Assembly: GCF_020524585.1 (NCBI RefSeq)
Contig: NZ_JAIVLK010000005.1
Location: 62,001 to 126,000, forward strand
Reading direction: 5' to 3'
Length of the DNA: 64,000 nt
From: Celeribacter naphthalenivorans
Lineage (GTDB): Bacteria; Pseudomonadota; Alphaproteobacteria; Rhodobacterales; Rhodobacteraceae
Under the pieces are notes generated by a model, which worked only from the letters and a program-made list of their open reading frames with translations, ran no database searches and was not told the origin of the DNA. This document shows, one piece after another, positions 1 to 7,320 of this stretch. The number at the start of each line of letters is the position of its first letter. Position 1 is the stretch's first letter. The position numbers and the translations under genes are program-made.

Positions 1-275
1 TGCACCACGACCTGCGCGCCGCTTTCGCTTTCAGGCTTTAACAGCACGGGGTTCATGTCGGAATGCGGAGTGAGGCCGCAGGCCCGGGCCTGAAGCGCCT
101 GCGCGCGGCCGATTTCGCCGTCATCTTGGGTCACGGCGGCATTGTTCGACATGTTTTGCGGCTTGAAAGGCGCGACTTTGAGCCCGCGACGGGTGAAGGC
201 CCGGCACAGCCCCGCCACCAACATGGATTTGCCCACGTTAGAGCCCGTGCCCTGGATCATGATCGCCTTGGCCAT
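1..275 (-). CDS. cobQ: Cobyric acid synthase, N-terminal part (cut by window edge)
   Basis: Only the first 91 or so residues are in the window; the gene runs off the left edge. The start reads [17 protein letters not shown], a P-loop-like ATP site at about residues 9-17 typical of the CobQ/CobB amidotransferase-ligases. It is followed by a stretch containing [10 protein letters not shown], the conserved CobQ block after the P-loop. The family amidates four carboxyl groups of adenosyl-cobyrinic acid a,c-diamide with glutamine and ATP in cobalamin synthesis. AGGGAGAGGTAT lies just before the ATG and serves as ribosome binding site. No other cobalamin gene is in the window. The identification is secure; the C-terminal glutaminase half cannot be seen. 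Confidence 0.93.
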   Translation of the reverse strand, partial: MAKAIMIQGTGSNVGKSMLVAGLCRAFTRRGLKVAPFKPQNMSNNAAVTQDDGEIGRAQALQARACGLTPHSDMNPVLLKPESESGAQVVV

Positions 276-330
276 ATACCTCTCCCTTTTGTGCTCCTGA
301 GTATTTGAGCTGCAATGAAGAGGGAAGGGG

Positions 331-822
331 TTAATCCTCGCCGGGGCCACGGCGGCGGATGCCCGGATAGGGGGTGCCGTCGAGATGGAAATAGAAATTG
401 TCTTTGTCGGTGTCCGCCATCAGATCGAGCCCGGGGTAATAAACCCGCTCGCCGGCTTTGCGCGAGCCGATTTCAAGCACGACCACATCGCTGTCGGTGT
501 CGTTGCGCAGGGCGTGGCCGACCTCAACGCCGGCTTTGAAGCCTGCACAATCTCCCGGCGAAAGGTGTTCTTCGGTCTCGCCGTAGACCAGCGTCGGGTG
601 ACCCGCGACGATATAGACAAACTCGTCTTCCTGTTCGTGCCAATGGGGTAGGGCGGAACTGCTGCCGGGCGGCAGAGTGGTCAGGTTGACGCCGAATTGT
701 GTCAGCCCCGCCTGATCGCCAAGCGCGCGTTTGACGCGGTCGCGAGTGCCGAGGTGGTGCGGCGGCGGGTAGAGGGTGCCGATCTTGGGCGAGATAGCGG
801 CTATGTCGATTTTCTTGCTCAT
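331..822 (-). CDS. Cupin-domain protein
   Basis: A 163-residue single-domain cupin. The first cupin motif is visible as [17 protein letters not shown] (HxH, then Glu, then Gly) and the second as VGHALRNDT with its single histidine, so the metal site appears intact. The substrate cannot be told from sequence; relatives are annotated as mannose-6-phosphate isomerase-like or simply cupin proteins. A longer reading frame extends 24 codons upstream, but AGGAGAGCCAC immediately before [11 protein letters not shown] makes the inner ATG the better start. It lies 55 bp from cobQ, on the same strand and upstream of it, so the two may be co-transcribed. No functional link is known. Confidence 0.82.
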   Translation of the reverse strand: MSKKIDIAAISPKIGTLYPPPHHLGTRDRVKRALGDQAGLTQFGVNLTTLPPGSSSALPHWHEQEDEFVYIVAGHPTLVYGETEEHLSPGDCAGFKAGVEVGHALRNDTDSDVVVLEIGSRKAGERVYYPGLDLMADTDKDNFYFHLDGTPYPGIRRRGPGED

Positions 823-913
823 GTGGCTCTCCTTTGAAAGATAGCATGCGCGCAAAAGAAAAGACGCGCCAGCAGCTTGGCGCGTCTTGTTCAAAACATC
901 GGCAATTGCGTAT

Positions 914-1234
914 TTACGCGGCCTCTGCAGCCTCTTGGGCGTGACGACGTTCGCTTTCCTCGCGCGAGAGCGCGACGGAGGTCCGAATGCCTTTAGAGAC
1001 GAATTCCATCAGACCGGAGACGACACGTTCACACGGGTCGATGCCGGCACAGGACAGAACTTCACGGCCATCACGAGACCGCGCCCAGCGGGCGATCTGT
1101 TCCGGGCCATTGCCATATTTTTTGTCATCGGCGATCGCATCATCGAGCGCAGCCAAAACAACAGCGGCAAAAAGTTTGCGTGCGCGTTGTCCTTGCTCGT
1201 AATTGAATGCGGTGCCATCCACGAACTCAGCCAT
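914..1234 (-). CDS. DUF6280 family small protein
   Basis: A 106-residue soluble protein beginning MAEFVDGTAFNYEQGQRARK, with a central AALDDAIADDKKYGNGPEQIARW segment. I recognise it as the highly conserved roseobacter family DUF6280, for which I know no function. It has no signal peptide or membrane segment. Two cysteines lie close together in the middle (SCAGIDPC). AAGGAT sits 5 nt before the ATG as ribosome binding site. It is transcribed divergently from efp with a 271-bp space that holds a perfect inverted repeat (1313-1339). High conservation with no assigned role makes it a good candidate for study. Confidence 0.85.
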   Translation of the reverse strand: MAEFVDGTAFNYEQGQRARKLFAAVVLAALDDAIADDKKYGNGPEQIARWARSRDGREVLSCAGIDPCERVVSGLMEFVSKGIRTSVALSREESERRHAQEAAEAA

Positions 1235-1312
1235 GAGTTATCCTTGTATTATTGCTCTTGTCTTTCTGGCGTGCGGGCCCTTATGGCAGGTTTGTAACGA
1301 TTCGGATACAAC

Positions 1313-1339
1313 GCAAATGCATATCTAAGTTGCATTTGC
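1313..1339. promoter_or_regulatory. Perfect 9-bp inverted repeat between DUF6280 gene and efp
   Basis: GCAAATGCA, nine bases, then TGCATTTGC: a perfect dyad. TGCATATCT also occurs twice in the same orientation (1318-1326 and 1340-1348), 22 bp apart, about two helical turns. The element lies 79 bp upstream of the DUF6280 start and 167 bp upstream of efp. It is probably an operator for one or both promoters. The cognate protein is unknown. The rest of the 1235-1505 spacer shows no gene. Confidence 0.5.
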
Positions 1340-1505
1340 TGCATATCTGTTCGCGCCATCATCCTGCCCCGACCCGACGAGACAAAGCGGTACTCCATAC
1401 ACTTGCGCGCCCAAAAGGGCAGACGTCGTGAGCCTTGTCAGCCTGCGACTGGCCAGATATAGGGTGCGCTGAGATATCTTCAACCAAACGCCACGGTTTA
1501 GTGAC

Positions 1506-2069
1506 ATGCCCAAAATCAACGGTAACGAAATCCGCCCCGGCAATGTGCTGGAACATGACGGGGGCCTTTGGGCCGCTGTGAAAGTCGACCACGTGAAGCC
1601 CGGCAAGGGCGGCGCCTTTGCTCAGGTCGAAATGAAAAACCTCCGCGATGGGCGCAAGCTCAACGAGCGCTTCCGTTCCGCCGACAAGGTCGAGCGCGTG
1701 CGTCTTGAGCAGAAAGACATGCAGTTCCTTTATGAGAGCGACGGTCTTTTGAACATCATGGACACCGAGACCTATGAACAGGTCACGATCCCCGCTGACA
1801 TTCTGGGCGAACGCCGCCCGTTCCTTCAGGACGGCATGACCATCGTCGTGGAATTCTATGAGGAAGAGGCGCTGAACGCGACCTTGCCGCAGAAAGTCGT
1901 CTGCAAAATCGTCGAAACCGAGCCGGTCGTCAAAGGCCAGACGGCTGCGAACTCCTTCAAACCCGCTATGCTCGACAACGGCGTGCGCGTCATGGTGCCG
2001 CCGTTCGTGGGCACCGATGAGGACATCGTGGTGAACACCGAGACCATGGAGTACTCGGAGCGTGCCTGA
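1506..2069 (+). CDS. efp: Elongation factor P
   Basis: A 187-residue EF-P of normal length: N-terminal KOW-like domain, then two OB folds. It binds ribosomes stalled on polyproline and promotes peptide bond formation. Lys34, in [10 protein letters not shown], is the residue that is beta-lysylated in many bacteria. The conserved C-terminal block ...[24 protein letters not shown] is intact. No modification gene (epmA/epmB) is in the window. It is monocistronic and followed by a strong terminator. Oddly, the last codons (YSERA plus TGA) recur 30 bp further on, in the same frame, just past the stop. Confidence 0.97.
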   Translation: MPKINGNEIRPGNVLEHDGGLWAAVKVDHVKPGKGGAFAQVEMKNLRDGRKLNERFRSADKVERVRLEQKDMQFLYESDGLLNIMDTETYEQVTIPADILGERRPFLQDGMTIVVEFYEEEALNATLPQKVVCKIVETEPVVKGQTAANSFKPAMLDNGVRVMVPPFVGTDEDIVVNTETMEYSERA

Positions 2070-2099
2070 GGCACGACGGAATACTCGGAGCGCGCCTGA
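2052..2099 (+). repeat. Imperfect direct repeat of the efp 3' end
   Basis: TACTCGGAGCGTGCCTGA (2052-2069) is repeated as TACTCGGAGCGCGCCTGA (2082-2099), offset by exactly 30 bp, so it is in frame. Translating through the first TGA would give GTTEYSERA and a second stop. The best explanation is a small tandem duplication of the gene end. Confidence 0.8.
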
Positions 2100-2121
2100 C
2101 GCTAAGGTCTTTCGCTGAAAT

Positions 2122-2156
2122 TAAAAAAGCCGCTCCTTTCGGGCGGCTTTTTTTTC
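2122..2156. terminator. Bidirectional rho-independent terminator after efp
   Basis: The stem AAAAAAGCCGC / GCGGCTTTTTT has a short loop and runs of A and T on either side. It can therefore end both efp (plus strand) and the DUF849 gene (minus strand, stop at 2172). Confidence 0.92.
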
Positions 2157-2171
2157 CAGGGGGGGCGAGGA

Positions 2172-3017
2172 TTACCCCGCCCGAAGGCCAAGGATTTTAC
2201 GGGCCTGCGACGGGGTCGCGATAGGGCGGTTGTGGCGCTGGGCGGCCAGAGCCGCGAGCTCCACCAAAGCCGCATTCGAGGGCGCAAGGGTGTTTTTGTC
2301 GAGGCGGATGTTGTCCTCAAGCCCTGTGCGCAGGTGACCACCTGCGGCTGCGGCCCATTCGTTGACCTCGAGCTGATGCCGCCCGATGCCCGCCGCACAC
2401 CACGGAATATCATCGCCGAACAGATCATGCACCGTGTCGACATAAATATCGAACACTCGTTTGACCGCTGGCATGGCGTTTTTCACCCCCATGACGAATT
2501 GCACATAAGGCCGCGCGCCGATCTGGGCGTGTTCCATCATGTCGTGGGCTTTGTAGATATGCGACAGATCGAAGGCCTCGATCTCCGGTTTGACACCAAA
2601 GGTCTTCATTTCCGAGGCGAGCCAATCGACAAGGTCCGGCGGGTTCTCATAGACACGGGTCGGAAAATTGTTCGAGCCCACGGACAGCGAGGCCATCGGC
2701 GGGCGCAGGGACAACATGCCACCGCGCGTCTTGCCCGCGCCGGAGCGACCGCCAGTCGACAGCTGAACGATCATGCCGGGACAGTGAAGCTGAATCCCCT
2801 CCATCAACCGCCCGAAACGTTCGGGGTCAGAGGTCGGTTTGCCCTCGTCGTCGCGGACATGGCAATGCGCGATGGAAGCCCCCGCCTCATAGGCCTCATG
2901 GGTGCTTTCGATCTGTTCGGAAATGGTGATCGGCACAGCCGGGTTGTCGGCCTTGGTCGGCAAGGAGCCGGTGATCGCCACACAAATAATACAGGGTTTG
3001 CCCGCGACATCGCTCAT
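2172..3017 (-). CDS. BKACE / DUF849 family beta-keto acid cleavage enzyme
   Basis: A 281-residue TIM-barrel protein of the 3-keto-5-aminohexanoate cleavage enzyme family (BKACE, formerly DUF849). These Zn enzymes condense a beta-keto acid with acetyl-CoA, releasing acetoacetate and a new acyl-CoA. The Zn-binding HxH is visible in SIAHCHVRDDEG, and the glycine-rich QLSTGGRSGAG follows. The exact substrate (3-keto-5-aminohexanoate, dehydrocarnitine, beta-ketoglutarate and others are known in the family) cannot be read from sequence. The start is supported by AAAGGAAAAGGCGACC before the ATG. It stands alone with no lysine-fermentation or carnitine genes nearby, so a kce name would be unsafe. Confidence 0.87.
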   Translation of the reverse strand: MSDVAGKPCIICVAITGSLPTKADNPAVPITISEQIESTHEAYEAGASIAHCHVRDDEGKPTSDPERFGRLMEGIQLHCPGMIVQLSTGGRSGAGKTRGGMLSLRPPMASLSVGSNNFPTRVYENPPDLVDWLASEMKTFGVKPEIEAFDLSHIYKAHDMMEHAQIGARPYVQFVMGVKNAMPAVKRVFDIYVDTVHDLFGDDIPWCAAGIGRHQLEVNEWAAAAGGHLRTGLEDNIRLDKNTLAPSNAALVELAALAAQRHNRPIATPSQARKILGLRAG

Positions 3018-3131
3018 GGTCGCCTTTTCCTTTCAATCGGACTGCCGTTACGGCGTACAAATTGCCTCCCGTAGGCGCGCCCATCATGGCGACACCTGCG
3101 CGAATTGAACAGAAAAGAGTTTGCGATTTTG

Positions 3132-3866
3132 TTAAAGCGTGATGAGAGCCTCACCGGCCTTGAGTGTGCCCTTGGCCCGATCATAGCGCAGATAGGCGAT
3201 GGCGCGTCCGCCGGATTGGGTGAACAGCGTGCCTGCGGTCTTGCCATCCTCGGTCAAAATCTCGGTGCCGACGGGGGCAGCGCCGGTGATCTCGACCTGT
3301 TTCAAGCCTTTGCGCAGCTCGGTCTTGTGGTGCATCCGGGCGGTGACTTCCTGGCCGACATAACAGCCTTTCTTGAAGTTCACGCCGTGCAGCTGCGCGA
3401 AACCTGCTTCCAAGATGAACGTGTCCGGGGTGAGTTCCACGCCAAACTCCGGCACGCAATGCGCCACGCGGATCGCATCCCAATCGACGTTCTCCGAGGG
3501 CCGCCCGTCATAGGCACGCCAGCCCATCTCGGGCGTGCGGGGATCTTGAAAGGCGCCCTCAGGAGCTGTGCCCAAGCCCCGAGACACCACGCGATCCGTC
3601 GAGGTCAGCGTGACTTTCGAGCGCAATTTATACATGGTGAGGCGCTTCATCAGGCTCTCTTCTTCAGAGGCCGGGATGTCCATCAGCACCACGTCGCCCT
3701 CGGGGACGAGGAAGAAATCGACGAGGAATTTGCCCTGCGGCGTCAAAAGCGCGGCATAGACCGCGCCGGTCTCAAGGCCTTTGACATCATTGGTGATCAT
3801 GCCTTGCAAGAAGTGCAGCCGGTCTTCACCCGAGATTTCGATCACTTTGCGCGCGTGGTCAGTCAT
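3132..3866 (-). CDS. ygfZ: YgfZ family folate-binding protein (Fe-S cluster assembly/repair)
   Basis: A 244-residue aminomethyltransferase-fold protein carrying the signature KGCYVGQEVTAR at about residues 165-176; the cysteine in this motif is the family's functional residue. YgfZ/IBA57 proteins act with tetrahydrofolate in maturation or repair of certain [4Fe-4S] enzymes, in the cytoplasm. It is shorter than E. coli YgfZ (326 residues), as is usual for alphaproteobacteria. It is divergent from the glycosyltransferase at 3946 and in the same direction as the DUF849 gene, 114 bp apart. Start supported by AAGGGGAAAGGGTTCAC before the ATG. Confidence 0.93.
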   Translation of the reverse strand: MTDHARKVIEISGEDRLHFLQGMITNDVKGLETGAVYAALLTPQGKFLVDFFLVPEGDVVLMDIPASEEESLMKRLTMYKLRSKVTLTSTDRVVSRGLGTAPEGAFQDPRTPEMGWRAYDGRPSENVDWDAIRVAHCVPEFGVELTPDTFILEAGFAQLHGVNFKKGCYVGQEVTARMHHKTELRKGLKQVEITGAAPVGTEILTEDGKTAGTLFTQSGGRAIAYLRYDRAKGTLKAGEALITL

Positions 3867-3945
3867 GTGAACCCTTTCCCCTTTTGTTGCCCTTCATATA
3901 GGAAGGAGAGAAGCCAAGAGAAGCTGCAACTCTGCCGGGGGGCCT

Positions 3946-4632
3946 ATGCGCGCACCAATTTCTGTCATCATCCCGACGCTGAACGCGACGCCAAAGTTGC
4001 GGGAGACGATGCTGTCTCTGATGGAGGGGCTGGATGCCGGGCTGGTGCGCGAGCTGATCCTGACGGATGGCGGCTCCACCGATGGGGTGGAGAAGATGGC
4101 GGATTTCGTGGGTGCCGAGTTGGTGATCGGTGCGCCCGGACGCGGCGCGCAGCTCAAACGTGGCGCAGAGGCGGCCCAAGGCGATTGGTTGCTGTTTCTC
4201 CATGCCGACACCTGGATGCCGGAGGGCTGGGCCGAGGCGACCGTGCAGCATCTCGCGAAATCCTATGACCGCGCGCTGGTCTACCGGCTGTCGTTTCGCG
4301 ACGCCCAAGGCGCGGGGCCGAAAATGACCGCAGGCTGGGCCAATCTGCGCACGAAGCTGTTCGATCTGCCCTATGGCGATCAGGCGCTGTTGATCTCGCG
4401 CGAGCTTTACGACGAGATCGGCGGCTTTGCCGAGCTGCCTTTGATGGAAGACGTCGATATCGCCCGCCGCCTCAAGGGCAGGATCGCGCTTAGTCCTTTG
4501 CGCGTCCAAACAGACCCATCACGTTACCAAACATCCGGCTGGTGGCGGCAAGGAGGCCGGAACCTTTGGCGTCTTCTGCGCTATCGTTGCGGGGCCGCCC
4601 CAGAGCGCCTCGCACGGGGCTACCGTCCATAA
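3946..4632 (+). CDS. Family 2 glycosyltransferase (TIGR04283-like)
   Basis: A 228-residue GT-A-fold transferase: N-terminal ISVIIPTLNA, the nucleotide-sugar block LTDGGSTDG and a DxD-like LHADTW. The length and the C-terminus (SGWWRQGGRNLWRLL...PERLARGY) match the TIGR04283 group, called arsenosugar-biosynthesis glycosyltransferases because some sit in such clusters. No arsenic genes are here, so the substrate is unknown. The last 143 bp lie antisense to the 3' end of the ABC exporter gene (stop at 4490), yet the family-typical C-terminus is encoded within that overlap, so both ends seem real. Confidence 0.85.
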   Translation: MRAPISVIIPTLNATPKLRETMLSLMEGLDAGLVRELILTDGGSTDGVEKMADFVGAELVIGAPGRGAQLKRGAEAAQGDWLLFLHADTWMPEGWAEATVQHLAKSYDRALVYRLSFRDAQGAGPKMTAGWANLRTKLFDLPYGDQALLISRELYDEIGGFAELPLMEDVDIARRLKGRIALSPLRVQTDPSRYQTSGWWRQGGRNLWRLLRYRCGAAPERLARGYRP

Positions 4633-6466
4633 CGGTGCGCCCGTCGGCATATTGCAGGCGATAGAGATCGGCATAGAGACCGCCGCGCGCGAGCAATTCA
4701 TCATGGGTGCCTTCGTCCACCACGCGGCCTTTGTCCATCACCACGATCTTGTCGGCGTTACGAATGGTCGAGAGCCGGTGGGCGATCACCAAAGTGGTGC
4801 GGCCTTTCGACAGCTCTTCGAGCGCGTTCTGCACGATTTTCTCGGATTGCGCATCGAGCGCCGAGGTGGCTTCGTCCAAGAGCAACACAGGCCGGTTGCG
4901 CAACACGGCGCGGGCGATGGCGACACGCTGACGCTGGCCGCCCGAGAGGCCCGATCCGCGCGGTCCCACGGGCGTGTCGAGACCATGGTCCAGACGGCTG
5001 GCGAAATCCTCGACATGGGCGGCTTTGAGCGCGGCTTTCAGGCGTGCGTCATCGACTTCAGTGCCCATGAGCACGTTGTCCCGCAGGCTTTCGTCGAACA
5101 AAAGCGCATCTTGCGAGACCACGGAATAGAGCCCGCGCAAATCCGTCAGGCCCAGTTTCGTGGTCGGCACACCGCCAATGTTGATCTGGCCTTTGATCGG
5201 ATCCGCGAGGCGCGTCATCAAATGGAACAGCGTCGATTTCCCGGCACCAGACGCGCCCACAAGCGCGGTGGTCTTGCCCGCTTCGGCGGTAAAGGTCGTG
5301 CCGCGCAACACGGGCGAGTCGGCATAAGCGAATTCCACATTCTCGAACCGGATGTCGGCCTTTGAGGCCGGCACGGGCAGGGAAACGGGCTTCGCGGGGC
5401 TGGTGATGTCCGGGCGTTCGTTGAAAATGGCGTAGATGCGCTCCAAAGAGGCGCGCGCCGCCTGCCATGAGCCGGAGACATTGCCGAGACGGCGCAGGGG
5501 TTCGAAGACAACGGCCATGGCGGTGAAAAACGACATGAATTCGCCGACGGTCTTCGTGCCGTCGATGATCTGTTGCCCGCCGTAGAGAAGCACCCCGAAA
5601 AAGCCGAGCCCTGCGACCAAGTCCATCAGCGCGGGAATGCCTGCCTGACCGGCGTCAGAGCGAATCTGCGCGCTCACCAGATCGGAGATTTCATCCTCGA
5701 ACCGATCCGCCTCACGGCGTTCTGTGCCGGAGAGTTTGATCGTCGTTGCGCCGTGGAAAATCTCATCCAAACGGGTCGAAACGCGGGCAGAGGCGGCCCG
5801 GGCGCGGCGCGTTGTCCGGCGCACGAGGTTTTGCAGCACAGTGACAGGAACGGCCAAAAGCGGCGCGCCTGCCACTGCGATCAGGGTCCAGCGCCAATCG
5901 ACAGAGATCGCCACAGCCAGTAGCGAGACCAGCATGATGACATCGCGGAAGGCGGCGGAAAGCACCGTGCTCCATACACCCGCCGCCGCACCGCTGTCGC
6001 CGCGGGTGCGTTCGATCAGCGTGCCCGGCGGGTTGTCCTGAAAGAACCGCCCGTCGAGTGTCAGCATATGCGCGACCAGATTGCCCTGAAGTTTGGCCGA
6101 GACCTTTTGCCCGACCCGCGACATGAGCACACGCTGACCAAAGGAGGCCAGAGCGCGCAAGGAAAAGACGCCGAAGACCGCGAAAGCGACCCAAAAGAGG
6201 GCGTTGGATTCGCCTGCCACCAGCACCTTGTCGAACATCGGTTCGATCAGGGAGGCGAAGACCCCCAACATGGCGCCCTCGATCGACATGAGGATGAGGG
6301 CGATGATCACCAGACCGATATGAGAGCTAAGATAGTCCCGCCACATCCAGCGGATCAGCACTTTCGACGGCGTCTCCGGGATGTGTTGCAACCCGCGCCC
6401 TTTCGGTTTCGTGGCGTCCGTGGTGGGGGCGGTGGACGGGGGAGGCGTGTGCTTTGGCTCTGTCAT
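4490..6466 (-). CDS. MsbA-like ABC exporter, fused permease and ATPase
   Basis: A 658-residue half-transporter: a roughly 45-residue hydrophilic N-terminus, a six-helix type IV exporter domain to about residue 345, then the ATPase. Walker A GASGAGKST is near residue 405, the signature LSGGQRQR near 510, Walker B VLLLDEATSALD near 529, and the H-loop is in VIAHRLSTIRNADK. It probably flips a lipid or lipid-linked glycan across the inner membrane, as MsbA does for lipid A core; substrate not proven. It overlaps the upstream phosphatase gene by 4 bp (ATGA), so they are co-transcribed. Residues after about 612 form a tail beyond the usual domain end, overlapping the convergent glycosyltransferase gene. 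Confidence 0.92.
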   Translation of the reverse strand: MTEPKHTPPPSTAPTTDATKPKGRGLQHIPETPSKVLIRWMWRDYLSSHIGLVIIALILMSIEGAMLGVFASLIEPMFDKVLVAGESNALFWVAFAVFGVFSLRALASFGQRVLMSRVGQKVSAKLQGNLVAHMLTLDGRFFQDNPPGTLIERTRGDSGAAAGVWSTVLSAAFRDVIMLVSLLAVAISVDWRWTLIAVAGAPLLAVPVTVLQNLVRRTTRRARAASARVSTRLDEIFHGATTIKLSGTERREADRFEDEISDLVSAQIRSDAGQAGIPALMDLVAGLGFFGVLLYGGQQIIDGTKTVGEFMSFFTAMAVVFEPLRRLGNVSGSWQAARASLERIYAIFNERPDITSPAKPVSLPVPASKADIRFENVEFAYADSPVLRGTTFTAEAGKTTALVGASGAGKSTLFHLMTRLADPIKGQINIGGVPTTKLGLTDLRGLYSVVSQDALLFDESLRDNVLMGTEVDDARLKAALKAAHVEDFASRLDHGLDTPVGPRGSGLSGGQRQRVAIARAVLRNRPVLLLDEATSALDAQSEKIVQNALEELSKGRTTLVIAHRLSTIRNADKIVVMDKGRVVDEGTHDELLARGGLYADLYRLQYADGRTVMDGSPVRGALGRPRNDSAEDAKGSGLLAATSRMFGNVMGLFGRAKD

Positions 6467-7167
6467 GGGAAGGATCGCATTGTCTTGAACCTGCGGGCTT
6501 TTTCTCGGTCGTAACGGGTCAGGAACCAGTCACGGATCGGGATCGGCCCGTTTTCTTCCACGTCTTTTTCATAAAGCCGCAGGATGTAATCGAGAATGCC
6601 GGTTTTCGTGCTTTTGAGATGCATGAAACGCCAGGACAGCATTTTTTTTGCCTCTTCGATCGAGGCCCCTTCACAATGCATGAGATAAAGCGCCGCCGCC
6701 ATGCCAGCCCGGTCAGCACCGGATTTGCAATGGATCACAAAGGGTTTTTCGAGCGAGGCCAGAATGTCGATCTGTTCGACATAATCCGCGCCTTTAAGCG
6801 CATTGCGGGCGCCCGCCTTTTGCGTGATGACAAGATTGAGACCATGCGCTTCGCAAGCCTGCTTTTCGAGCAAGGTATAAGACACATCCTTGTCGCCTCT
6901 GAGCGACAGCACCGTTTTGATCCCCATCTTGGCATATTGGGCGATCCGACGCGGCGAGGGCTGGTTCGAACGCCATGCGCCGGGGGCAAATTCATAGAGA
7001 TTTGTCCAGAGCCCACGCAGAAACGCATGGTCGAACAAGTGGAAATGCCACATCGCCAGACGCCGGGTGCGCGGGGTCGTGACGTCATTGCCGAACTGAC
7101 CGACCTCTGCGCGTTCAAGTTTCTTGAACCCTTTTTTCAGCGTTTTGAACATCCGGTCCATTCCCAT
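6463..7167 (-). CDS. Protein tyrosine / dual-specificity phosphatase-like protein
   Basis: About 234 residues from the chosen start (MGMDRMFKTLKK). The phosphatase loop HCKSGADRAG (CX5R) is near residue 145, with the family's upstream block LSLRGDKD and a plausible general-acid region. The basic amphipathic N-terminus may hold it at the membrane. A longer frame begins at 7230 but has no clear ribosome binding site; M-D-R at 7161 is another possible start. The stop overlaps the ABC exporter start by 4 bp, so the two form an operon. Relatives act on proteins, polysaccharide-synthesis regulators or phosphoinositides; the substrate here is unknown. Confidence 0.8.
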   Translation of the reverse strand: MGMDRMFKTLKKGFKKLERAEVGQFGNDVTTPRTRRLAMWHFHLFDHAFLRGLWTNLYEFAPGAWRSNQPSPRRIAQYAKMGIKTVLSLRGDKDVSYTLLEKQACEAHGLNLVITQKAGARNALKGADYVEQIDILASLEKPFVIHCKSGADRAGMAAALYLMHCEGASIEEAKKMLSWRFMHLKSTKTGILDYILRLYEKDVEENGPIPIRDWFLTRYDREKARRFKTMRSFP

Positions 7168-7320
7168 GAAAGATCGCGTCTCTTTAGCCGTCTTTGGACA
7201 TTGGAGCAAGCGAGGCGGGGCAGGTGTCATCCCTGCAAGACCGATGTGCCATCAGATGCAATTGACGCAGGCGTGGCCCGGCGTTAGTCGAAAGAGCTTC
7301 ACAGATTTTCGAGGTTTCTC

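Noticed and set aside
3946-4632. A frameshift in the glycosyltransferase to explain its overlap with the exporter gene
   Set aside because: The frame is intact and its C-terminus fits the family.
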